A DNA stretch of 32,979 nt from Parvibaculum sp049671045. Its GTDB lineage: Bacteria > Pseudomonadota > Alphaproteobacteria > Parvibaculales > Parvibaculaceae. A program made the position numbers and the translations under genes. Below the pieces are notes generated by a model. That model was not told where the DNA came from. It saw only the letters and a list, made by a program, of their open reading frames with translations, and ran no database searches. Below, piece after piece: positions 24,257 to 31,642 of the stretch (the stretch's first letter is position 1; each line of letters begins with the position of its first letter). The stretch is taken from NCBI RefSeq assembly GCF_049671045.1, contig NZ_JBATUH010000116.1, forward strand, positions 1 through 32,979, read 5' to 3'.

Positions 24257-24670
24257 TTGCGGAACCCTCTTCATCGCTCGATGGCCGCAGGCGCGCTTCT
24301 CGCGCTCCTTGCGAGCGGCCACGCGCATGCCGACCCGTTTCCCGTCGCCGCCTTCAGCGGCCTCGACAAGGTGACGGCGCGGGTGACGAAGTTCGACGCG
24401 ACGGTGGACAGGCCCGCGCGCTTCGGCAATCTCGAGATCACGGTGCGGGCTTGCGACAAGAAGCCCCCTGAGGAGCCGCCGCAGACGGCCGCCTATGTCG
24501 AGATCCGGCAGATCAACGAGGAGAACGGGCAGGTCGATCCGCAGCCGATCTTCAAGGGCTGGATGTTCGCGGAGAGCCCCGGCCTCAACGCGCTCGAACA
24601 TCCCGTCTATGACGTGTGGCTCAACACCTGCAAGACGGCGTCGGGCGCCGCATCAGGCGGCAGCCGGTAG
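24257..24670 (+). CDS. DUF2155 domain-containing exported protein
   Basis: This 137-residue protein of the DUF2155 family has unknown function. The core runs from DKVTARVTKFDATVDRPARFG to FKGWMFAESPGLNALEHPVYDVWL and contains paired Cys residues (RACDKK and LNTCKT) that could form a disulfide. The start is TTG 24257: cggag lies 8 bases upstream, and it supplies the Arg/His-containing n-region of a signal peptide (cleavage near AHA). The ATG at 24281 would leave a signal without positive charge. Its 3' end overlaps the convergent aat gene by 64 bp. It starts 13 bp after mlaD. Confidence 0.85.
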   Translation: MRNPLHRSMAAGALLALLASGHAHADPFPVAAFSGLDKVTARVTKFDATVDRPARFGNLEITVRACDKKPPEEPPQTAAYVEIRQINEENGQVDPQPIFKGWMFAESPGLNALEHPVYDVWLNTCKTASGAASGGSR

Positions 24671-25257
24671 AAATCCGCACATGCCGCCGTCGCTTCCTGC
24701 AGGCGCAGGCGATATTCATCGCGTGAAATCTCGATCGTGCCGAATTGCGCGAGATGCGCCGTGACGAATTGCGTGTCGAGCAGCTTGTAGCCGCCCGCGA
24801 TCAGCCTTGCGACAAGATAGACGAGCGCCACCTTGCTCGCGTCGGTTTCGCGGCTGAACATGCTCTCGCCGAAAAAAGCGCCGCCCAGCGAGACGCCGTA
24901 AAGGCCGCCGACGAGCCGCGCGCCCTGCCATGTCTCGACGGAATGGGCGTGGCCGCGCGCGAAAAGCTCGCCATAGAGTTCGAGGATGCGGTCATTGATC
25001 CATGTCCCCTCGCGGTTCGGGCCGGCCTGGGCGCAGCCCAGCATCACCTCGCGGAAGGCCGTGTCGATCCTGACCTGAAAATTGCCCGCACGCACCGTCC
25101 GCCGCAAACGCCGCGGCAAGTGGAACCGATCGAGCGGCAGGACGCCGCGCCGCTCCGGGTCGATCCAGTAGAGCTGAGGGTCGTCACGCGCCTCCGCCAT
25201 CGGGAAAACTCCGAAGGCGTAGGCGCGCAGGAGCACATCGCTGTCAATGTTGCTCAT
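24607..25257 (-). CDS. aat: Leucyl/phenylalanyl-tRNA-protein transferase
   Basis: This 216-residue enzyme attaches Leu or Phe from tRNA to N-terminal Arg/Lys of proteins, marking them for ClpS-ClpAP. The family blocks LLRAYAFGVFPMAE (9-22), YWIDPERRGVLPL (30-42), TWINDRILELY (about 85-95), SVETWQG, LVGGLYGVSLGGAFFGESMFS and LLDTQFVTAHLAQFG are all present. Its last 21 codons overlap the DUF2155 coding region on the other strand. It follows accC after 87 bp, in a possible aroQ-accB-accC-aat transcript. Confidence 0.96.
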   Translation of the reverse strand: MSNIDSDVLLRAYAFGVFPMAEARDDPQLYWIDPERRGVLPLDRFHLPRRLRRTVRAGNFQVRIDTAFREVMLGCAQAGPNREGTWINDRILELYGELFARGHAHSVETWQGARLVGGLYGVSLGGAFFGESMFSRETDASKVALVYLVARLIAGGYKLLDTQFVTAHLAQFGTIEISRDEYRLRLQEATAACADFYRLPPDAAPDAVLQVLSHTS

Positions 25258-25344
25258 GGGAGGGCGCTATCGTCCCGCTTTCATCGTGTCCCGCGCCATG
25301 CGGCGCGAGGACGAACCTGTGAGAAACGACGGTGGCTTCGGTCT

Positions 25345-26688
25345 TCAGCCCTTGTTCTTGAGATAAGTCTCAAGCCAGTGAATGTGATAATCGCCATTCA
25401 TGAAGTCCGGCTCGTTCACAAGGTCCTGGAACAGCGGGATCGTGGTCTTGATCCCATCTATCACGAACTCATGAAGCGAGCGGCGCAGGCGCATGAGACA
25501 TTCATTGCGGTTGCGCCCATGAACGATGAGCTTGCCGATCAGGCTGTCGTAATAGGGCGGAATGCGATAGCCGGAATAGGCGGCTGAATCGACGCGAACC
25601 CCGAGTCCGCCCGGCGTGTGGAAGTCGTGGATCTTGCCGGGCGAGGGCGTGAACGTCCTCGGGTCCTCGGCATTGATGCGGCACTCGATCGCATGGCCCG
25701 AGAAGGTCACGTCCTCCTGCCGGAAACTCATTTCCAGCCCCGCCGCTATCCTGATCTGTTCACGGACGATGTCGATGCCCGTCACGGCTTCGGTGATCGG
25801 ATGCTCGACCTGAAGGCGCGTGTTCATCTCGATGAAATAGAACTCGCCATCCTCATAGAGGAACTCGATGGTGCCGACGCCGAGATAGCCGAGCTTGGCG
25901 ATCGCGTTGCGGACGATCTCGCCGATCTTCGCGCGCTGCTCCTCGTTGAGCGCGGGCGAGGGGCACTCCTCCAGCACCTTCTGGTGGCGGCGCTGAAGCG
26001 AGCAGTCGCGTTCGCCCAGATGAGCGACATTGCCGTGGCTGTCGGCGATGATCTGCATCTCGATGTGGCGCGGCTGGCCGAGATATTTCTCCATGTAGAG
26101 CGAGTCGTCGCCGAAGGCGGCCTTCGCCTCGGAGCGCGCCGTGGCGAGAGCGGAGGAGAGTTCCTCGCGCGAGAGGGCGACCTTCATGCCACGGCCGCCA
26201 CCTCCGGCCGCCGCCTTGACGAGAACGGGATAGCCCGTCTCCTCGGCGACCTTGTAAGCCTCTTCGTCGCTCGTGATGGCGCCGTCGGAGCCCGGAACGC
26301 ACGGGATGCCGAGCGACTTTGCCGTCACCTTCGCCTGGATCTTGTCGCCCATGAGGCGGATATGCTCGGCCGTCGGACCGATGAAGGTGATGCCATGCGC
26401 CTCGAGAATGTCGGCGAAGCGCGCATTCTCCGAAAGGAAGCCATAGCCCGGATGAACCGCATCCGCGCCGGTGATCTCGCAGGCGGAAATGATCGCCGGA
26501 ATGTTGAGATAGCTTTCCGAGGCGGGGGCAGGGCCGATGCAGACGCTCTCATTGGCGAGGCGCACATGCATGGCGTCGGCGTCGGCGGTCGAATGAACCG
26601 CGACCGTCTTGATTCCCATCTCGCGGCAGGCGCGATGGATGCGGAGCGCAATCTCGCCACGATTTGCAATGAGGACTTTTTCGAACAT
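25345..26688 (-). CDS. accC: Biotin carboxylase subunit of acetyl-CoA carboxylase
   Basis: This 447-residue ATP-grasp enzyme carboxylates the biotin on AccB in the first step of fatty-acid synthesis. The N-terminal LIANRGEIALRIHRACRE (6-23), HPGYGFLSEN (79-88), the Gly-rich ATP loop AAGGGGRGMKV (160-170) and the catalytic MNTRLQVEHPITE are intact. The length equals that of E. coli AccC (449). It starts 12 bp after accB, so the two are co-expressed. Confidence 0.97.
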   Translation of the reverse strand: MFEKVLIANRGEIALRIHRACREMGIKTVAVHSTADADAMHVRLANESVCIGPAPASESYLNIPAIISACEITGADAVHPGYGFLSENARFADILEAHGITFIGPTAEHIRLMGDKIQAKVTAKSLGIPCVPGSDGAITSDEEAYKVAEETGYPVLVKAAAGGGGRGMKVALSREELSSALATARSEAKAAFGDDSLYMEKYLGQPRHIEMQIIADSHGNVAHLGERDCSLQRRHQKVLEECPSPALNEEQRAKIGEIVRNAIAKLGYLGVGTIEFLYEDGEFYFIEMNTRLQVEHPITEAVTGIDIVREQIRIAAGLEMSFRQEDVTFSGHAIECRINAEDPRTFTPSPGKIHDFHTPGGLGVRVDSAAYSGYRIPPYYDSLIGKLIVHGRNRNECLMRLRRSLHEFVIDGIKTTIPLFQDLVNEPDFMNGDYHIHWLETYLKNKG

Positions 26689-26700
26689 GGCCGTTCCGGC

Positions 26701-27144
26701 CTATTCGATGATGACGAGCGGTTCGCCGAATTCGACCGGCTGGCCGTCTTCGACAAGGATCTTCGTCACCGTGCCCGCGCGATGCGCCGGAATATGGTTC
26801 ATGGTCTTCATCGCCTCGACGATGAGCACCGTCTGGCCCGCTGTCACCTTGCTGCCCACCGTCACGAAGGGCGCGGCGCCGGGTTCGGGCGCGAGATAGG
26901 CCGTGCCGACCATGGGCGAAGTGAGCGCGCCGGGATGCGATGCATCGCTTGCGGGCGCTGCCGCCGGCGCGGCAGCCGCGGGCGCGGTAGGAGCCGCCGC
27001 GACGGGCATGGAGACTTGCGTGATCTGCCGCGCCACGCGCAGCTTGAGATCGTCCGTCTCGATTTCAATTTCGCTGAGATCGGTCTCCTTGAGGAGTGCC
27101 GCCAGCTTCCGGATCAACTCCTGATCGACGCCTGCCTTGCTCAT
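26701..27144 (-). CDS. accB: Biotin carboxyl carrier protein of acetyl-CoA carboxylase
   Basis: This 147-residue protein has an N-terminal helical region, an Ala/Pro linker (about 45-70) and a C-terminal biotinyl domain (about 73-147). The biotinylated Lys is K113 in EAMKTMN. The thumb region (PEPGAAPFVTVGSKV) marks it as the AccB type. ATG 27144 was chosen because the family N-terminus begins MSKAGVDQELIRKLA; longer frames overlap aroQ. It is followed by accC after 12 bp. Confidence 0.96.
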   Translation of the reverse strand: MSKAGVDQELIRKLAALLKETDLSEIEIETDDLKLRVARQITQVSMPVAAAPTAPAAAAPAAAPASDASHPGALTSPMVGTAYLAPEPGAAPFVTVGSKVTAGQTVLIVEAMKTMNHIPAHRAGTVTKILVEDGQPVEFGEPLVIIE

Positions 27145-27230
27145 CTCGCTTGCGCTATTTCCTGATTTTGGTGCCGGGTGGCGGGGTGAGGCCAATGTCT
27201 CGTTCCTGTTGTGCCCAAGGTCTCGTCCTC

Positions 27231-27692
27231 TCAGACAATGTCCGCGAGGATGGCATCGAGGGCAAGTGTGTAGCCCTGCACGCCGAGGCCGCAAATGACG
27301 CCCTTGGCGACAGGTGAAATGTAGGAATGATGCCGGAAGCTCTCCCGCTTGTAGACGTTCGAGATATGCACCTCGATGACGGGAATGTCGAGCGTCGCCA
27401 ATGCATCGTGAAGCGCGATCGATGTATGCGTGTAGGCGCCCGCGTTCAGAATGACGCCGCTGCCTTTCGTCCGTGCTTCGTGAATCCAGTCGACGAGTTC
27501 GCCTTCGTGGTTGCTCTGGCGGCACGTCACGGAGGCGCTCCGCGCCTTGGCGTGCTTGGCGACCATGGCTTCGATGTCGGCGAGCGTCGTCGTGCCGTAG
27601 ATATGCGGCTCTCTCTGCCCGAGCAGATTCAGATTGGGGCCGTTCAGCACATAGATCGGCTTGGCATTCGATCTGGAAGTCTGTTTGGCCAT
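27231..27692 (-). CDS. aroQ: 3-dehydroquinate dehydratase, type II
   Basis: This 153-residue small dodecameric enzyme performs the third shikimate step. Motif NGPNLNLLGQREPHIYG (17-33) holds the catalytic Tyr (Y32) and Arg (R27). LNAGAYTHTSIALHDAL and EVHISNVYKRESFRHHS hold the substrate-binding Asn and catalytic His. It lies 86 bp upstream of accB in the same direction; aroQ-accB-accC is a frequent order in proteobacteria. It is divergent from thiS. Confidence 0.96.
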   Translation of the reverse strand: MAKQTSRSNAKPIYVLNGPNLNLLGQREPHIYGTTTLADIEAMVAKHAKARSASVTCRQSNHEGELVDWIHEARTKGSGVILNAGAYTHTSIALHDALATLDIPVIEVHISNVYKRESFRHHSYISPVAKGVICGLGVQGYTLALDAILADIV

Positions 27693-27958
27693 GTTCGTTC
27701 TGGAACTGCGTCTGGCGGGCCTGATGGGTCGTGGAAGGGCGCGATCGCGTTCGGCTTGAGCCCTGTGCCCCGACCCTCCCGCGTCCAGAATCGAGGCGGT
27801 TCAGTTATACGCAAGTCCCAAAGGCGGCGAAAGGCTTTAACCTTGTGTCCGGACAGCTTGAATTGGACCGCCTCCTCCCCCATTATCCGCCTAGCCGGAG
27901 CGCCGCCTGTTGCCCTTGCGGCAACCCCCAGCGCCGCTCCCGAGGATCCTGAGCCGAT
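27693..27958. promoter_or_regulatory. aroQ/thiS divergent region
   Basis: This 266-bp region should contain promoters for both directions. A loose plus-strand candidate is TTGAAT (27858-27863) with ATTATC (27882-27887), 18 bp apart. I found no TPP riboswitch: the CTGAGA and ACC-GAACCTGA core elements are absent. An open frame at 27731-27952 has no family features. Confidence 0.3.
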
Positions 27959-28159
27959 ATGCTACTCACGGTTAATGGCGAAATTCATGAGGTCGAGGGA
28001 CCGATTTCCATCCTCGGCCTGATCGAGCGTTTCGGATTCGAGGCGCACAAGGTCGCCATTGAGCGCAATCTGGAGATTGTGCCGCGCTCGACCTATGGCG
28101 CGACCTTCCTCAGCGAGGGCGACCGACTGGAGATCGTGCATTTCGTAGGCGGTGGCTGA
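27959..28159 (+). CDS. thiS: Sulfur carrier protein ThiS
   Basis: This 66-residue ubiquitin-like protein carries sulfur as a C-terminal thiocarboxylate for thiazole formation. The C-terminus EIVHFVGGG supplies the required Gly-Gly end. The N-terminal MLLTVNGEIHEV and AIERNLEIVPRS fit the family. It lies 26 bp upstream of thiG. Confidence 0.95.
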   Translation: MLLTVNGEIHEVEGPISILGLIERFGFEAHKVAIERNLEIVPRSTYGATFLSEGDRLEIVHFVGGG

Positions 28160-28185
28160 CGAAGCCGCCGGGAAGGAGAAATCAG

Positions 28186-29001
28186 GTGGCGGAAGCAGCA
28201 ACAATCGATCCGGCGACGCAGCAGACGGCGCGGGAGGACGGTTTCAGCATAGCGGGCAAGACCTATCGCTCGCGTCTCATTGTCGGCACCGGAAAATACA
28301 AGGATCTCGCGCAGAACGCCGCCGCCGTCGAGGCGGCAGGCGCGGAGATCGTCACGGTCGCCGTTCGGCGCGTCAATGTGACGAACCCCAAGGAGCCGAT
28401 GCTCGTCGATTACATCGACCCGAAGAAGGTGACCTATCTTCCGAACACGGCCGGATGCTACACGGCCGAGGATGCTGTGCGAACGCTGCGGCTCGCGCGC
28501 GAGGCGGGCGGCTGGAACCTGGTGAAGCTCGAGGTGCTCGGCGACCAGAAGACGCTCTATCCCGACATGGTCGAGACGCTGCGCGCAGCCGAGGCGCTGC
28601 TGAAAGACGGCTTCGACGTCATGGTCTATTGCAGCGACGATCCGATCATGGCGAAGAAGCTCGAAGATCTCGGCTGCTGCGCGATCATGCCGCTCGCGGC
28701 CCCCATCGGCTCAGGCCTCGGTATCCAGAACCCGGTCAATATCCGCCTCATCATCGAGCAGGCGAAGGTGCCTGTGCTCGTCGATGCGGGCGTCGGCACG
28801 GCTTCCGACGCCGCGATCGCGATGGAGCTTGGCTGCGACGGCGTGCTCATGAACACCGCCATCGCGGAGGCGAAGGACCCGATCCTCATGGCGAAGGCGA
28901 TGAAGCTCGCGGTGGAGGCGGGCAGGCTCGCCTATCTCGCGGGGCGCATGCCGAAGCGGAAATACGCCGACCCGTCCTCGCCGCTTGCCGGATTGATCTG
29001 A
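28186..29001 (+). CDS. thiG: Thiazole synthase
   Basis: This 271-residue TIM-barrel enzyme forms the thiazole phosphate of thiamine from deoxyxylulose phosphate, ThiS thiocarboxylate and dehydroglycine. The Schiff-base Lys is K114 in NLVKLEVLGD. The phosphate-binding LVDAGVGTASDAAIAMELG and APIGSGLGIQNP are intact. It starts at GTG 28186 with aaggag 7 bases upstream. No thiO, thiF or thiE gene is near. It is convergent with the dsbA-like gene, 18 bp between stops. Confidence 0.96.
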   Translation: MAEAATIDPATQQTAREDGFSIAGKTYRSRLIVGTGKYKDLAQNAAAVEAAGAEIVTVAVRRVNVTNPKEPMLVDYIDPKKVTYLPNTAGCYTAEDAVRTLRLAREAGGWNLVKLEVLGDQKTLYPDMVETLRAAEALLKDGFDVMVYCSDDPIMAKKLEDLGCCAIMPLAAPIGSGLGIQNPVNIRLIIEQAKVPVLVDAGVGTASDAAIAMELGCDGVLMNTAIAEAKDPILMAKAMKLAVEAGRLAYLAGRMPKRKYADPSSPLAGLI

Positions 29002-29019
29002 GCGCCGTCCGCGCCCGTC

Positions 29020-29808
29020 TCAGCAGCTCGTGCCGCAACTGGCGCGCGCATCCTTGATCGCCGCGACGAATTCCTCCGCCGACAGCGCGCCGGGCTGCAT
29101 CCGTCCGCCGATGATGAATGCGGGCGTGCCCTTGATGGCGAGGGCGTGAGCGAGTTCGTAATTGCGGTCGATCTGCTTGGCAATCTTCGGGTCGGCCATG
29201 TCGCGCTTCAGGCGCGCCGTGTCGAGGCCGACACTCGCCGCGATGGACATGATCTTCTCGTCCGGCAGCTCTCCCTTGTGGTGGAAGAGCGCCTGATGGA
29301 ACTCGAAATACTTGCCCTGGCGCATGGCCGCGATGGCCGCATGCGACGCGGTGAGCGATTCAGGTCCGAGAACCGGGAATTCTTTCAGGATGAGGCGGAT
29401 ATTCCCATCCTTCGTGACCGTGTCCATGAGCGGGCCGAAGCTGCGCTTGCAATAGCCGCACTGGTAATCGAAGAACTCGACGATGGTGATGTCGCCCTTC
29501 GGGTTGCCGGCGACGAAGGAATCCGGGTCGTCATAGATCGCCGCGCGATTGTCGGCGATGGCCTTGTCCAGAACCCGCTTTTCTTCCGCCGCCTGCTTGT
29601 CGTCCAGCGCCTGCATCGCCTCGAGCAGCACTTCGGGATGACGGACGAGATAGTCGCGCACGATCTTCTCGATCTCGCGTTCCTGCGCGGTGCTGAAGCC
29701 TTTCGACTGCGTCGCCGGGCTTCCGGCCAGAGCGCGTTCGGAAACGCCGGTGACACAGATGGCAAGCGCCACCAGAGCGAAAATGGCCGCGAGGCCCGTC
29801 CGTCGCAT
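29020..29808 (-). CDS. DsbA-family periplasmic thiol:disulfide protein
   Basis: This 262-residue protein has a signal peptide (MRRTGLAAIFALVALAICVTG) followed by a helical N-terminal extension (about 38-90) of the Scs/BdbD kind. The thioredoxin-like domain has active site C117-G-Y-C120 in YQCGYCKRS and the cis-Pro loop KGTPAFIIGG. Two extra Cys residues lie at the C-terminus (SCGTSC). It could be an oxidase, or a reductase/isomerase of the DsbD-dependent type. ATG 29808 gives a normal signal peptide; an upstream extension to 29850 overlaps the protease gene. It starts 2 bp after that gene's stop, so they are co-translated. Confidence 0.9.
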   Translation of the reverse strand: MRRTGLAAIFALVALAICVTGVSERALAGSPATQSKGFSTAQEREIEKIVRDYLVRHPEVLLEAMQALDDKQAAEEKRVLDKAIADNRAAIYDDPDSFVAGNPKGDITIVEFFDYQCGYCKRSFGPLMDTVTKDGNIRLILKEFPVLGPESLTASHAAIAAMRQGKYFEFHQALFHHKGELPDEKIMSIAASVGLDTARLKRDMADPKIAKQIDRNYELAHALAIKGTPAFIIGGRMQPGALSAEEFVAAIKDARASCGTSC

Positions 29809-29810
29809 AC

Positions 29811-31280
29811 TCAACCCTCTTCCTGCATGATGTCCTGCGCCCTGAGCCACTCAGGCGAACCTTCCTTGAAATGGCGCTGGGCGGTTGCGGCGTGGCCGCG
29901 CGCGTCGCGCATCGCGCCGATCGCCTCGTAATACTCGGCCGTGGACAATTCCGCCATGCCGATATTGTTCAGGCGGCCATGAGCGATGGCGAGCTGGAAG
30001 AACGTCGTCGGATTCTCAGGGTCGGTCTTCGACGAGGTTTGCAGATAGCCGAGCGCGATGCGGGCGATTTCGGTCTGGTCGAGCTTCGCAAGAAGCTGCG
30101 GCTTGTCGGAGATCGACGGCGATAGCGGCGCGGCGGCCGAAGCGATGGGCGTGCCCGCCGCGGCACCTGATCCGCCGAGCCCCGAATTCTCGATGGCGAG
30201 CAGGGCCTGCGCGAGGCCGAGCTGCAACTGCGGCTCGCCCTGCTTGAGTGAAAGCGCCCTGTGATAGGGACCCACCGCTTCCGCCGCGCGTCCGCTTTCG
30301 AAGAGCACTTGTCCTTTCAGCTCCCAGACATAGGGATTGTCGGCTTCCTTCTTGAGAAGCGCGTCGATCTCCGCCAGCGACTGCTCGTTCTGGCCGAGCT
30401 TGTGATAGGCGATGGCGCGGGCATAGCGCGCATAATCGCTCTGATCGGATTGCGGGAAGCGGCGCATCGTCACCGAAGGCTCGTCCACGAAGCCGAAGAG
30501 CTTCGCCTGCACCATCTTGAACTGGTGGATGCGCTCGGGCGTGTCCGTCTGGTCGAAATAGGGCGAGGCGTTAACGCGCTCCTCGAGCGAGGCGAGACGA
30601 TCTTCCGAAATCGGGTGGCTCTGGATGAAGGGGTCCTGCTGGGTCGTGGACAGGGCTTCCTGATCGCGGAACTTGGAGAAGAGATCGAGCATGCCCTTGC
30701 CCGACATGCCTGCGCGCTGGAGATAGGTCGCGCCCGCCTGGTCGGCGGCGCCTTCCTGCTGGCGGCTATAGGCGAGCACGGAGCGCTGGGCGATATGGCT
30801 GCCGCCCGCGATGATGGCCATGCCCGCATCGCCCGCGCCGGCCGCCATCGCGCCGATGCCGAGCACCATGGAGGCGATCATCGGCAGGCTCATCTTGCTC
30901 ATCGCTTCCTGGCCGCGGACGAGATGGCCGCCGGCCATGTGTCCGGTTTCATGCGCGATGACGCCGATGACTTCGAGCGGCGTGTCGGCCTGGGTGATGA
31001 GGCCGGTATTGAGGAACATTCTCTGGCCCGCCGTGACGAAGGCGTTGATCCTGTTGTCCTGCACGAGATAGACGCGCACCGAGGAGGGCAGGAGGCCGGC
31101 GGCCCGCCAGATCGGCGTCGAGAACTCGCGGATCATGTTCTCGGTCTCGGCATCGCGAACGAGCGAAATGCCCGCCGCCAGGGCAGGCTGGATGCCGCTC
31201 GAGAAGGCGAGCAGGGCGGCCAGGAAGAAGGCGCTCGCTTTTTTACCGGCAGTTCTGAAATGCATGCGCTTATGTTCCAT
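29811..31280 (-). CDS. M48-family periplasmic metalloprotease with TPR repeats (BepA-like)
   Basis: This 489-residue exported protein has a signal peptide (about 12-36). A peptidase M48 domain has the zinc motif H110-E-T-G-H114 and a third ligand region RQQEGAADQAG (E176). A C-terminal TPR region (about 290-470) makes it the BepA/YfgC type, which assists or degrades outer-membrane assembly intermediates; E. coli BepA is 487 residues. ATG 31280 or ATG 31265 are both possible starts; a frame to 31472 adds residues with no signal-peptide logic. It is followed by the DsbA-like gene, and in E. coli BepA itself is linked to disulfide status of LptD. Confidence 0.93.
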   Translation of the reverse strand: MEHKRMHFRTAGKKASAFFLAALLAFSSGIQPALAAGISLVRDAETENMIREFSTPIWRAAGLLPSSVRVYLVQDNRINAFVTAGQRMFLNTGLITQADTPLEVIGVIAHETGHMAGGHLVRGQEAMSKMSLPMIASMVLGIGAMAAGAGDAGMAIIAGGSHIAQRSVLAYSRQQEGAADQAGATYLQRAGMSGKGMLDLFSKFRDQEALSTTQQDPFIQSHPISEDRLASLEERVNASPYFDQTDTPERIHQFKMVQAKLFGFVDEPSVTMRRFPQSDQSDYARYARAIAYHKLGQNEQSLAEIDALLKKEADNPYVWELKGQVLFESGRAAEAVGPYHRALSLKQGEPQLQLGLAQALLAIENSGLGGSGAAAGTPIASAAAPLSPSISDKPQLLAKLDQTEIARIALGYLQTSSKTDPENPTTFFQLAIAHGRLNNIGMAELSTAEYYEAIGAMRDARGHAATAQRHFKEGSPEWLRAQDIMQEEG

Positions 31281-31642
31281 CGGGTTTCCGGGCTGGCTTC
31301 CCGCCGCCGGGCGGCCGGGACGATGCCGATTCATTTTGACGGTGCAGGCTGATTCATTATCCGACATTCTTGGTCCCCGCGCCGGTTTTTCGGGGAAGCG
31401 GACGCATGGTAAATTGCCGATCCTGTCGCACCAGACTGAAGCCCCATGCCGGGAAATCCGCATTGAAACCATAACGCGAGCCGACTAAACGGTAGGGGTG
31501 CCTGCGTAACCCGTCAATCGACCACCAGAGACTGATAACCAAACGTGCCGGATCGCCCGCTCCCTCGCTCGGGGTGCAAGAAAGAGGGGGATTGAGGCCA
31601 AATTGTGAACAGCCTGCCAGCGGCTCATCGGGGGAGAAGAAC
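31281..31642. promoter_or_regulatory. Divergent region BepA-like / GGT-like
   Basis: This 362-bp gap has no convincing gene. On the minus strand, TTGACG (31517-31512) and TACCGT (31494-31489) with 17-bp spacing may drive the protease with a leader of about 200 nt. On the plus strand, TTGAAA (31463-31468) with TAAACG (31486-31491), also 17 bp, may serve the GGT-like gene. Both have weak -10s. Confidence 0.3.

Noticed and set aside
27693..27958. TPP riboswitch upstream of thiS
   Set aside because: The conserved CTGAGA and ACC-GAACCTGA elements were not found.
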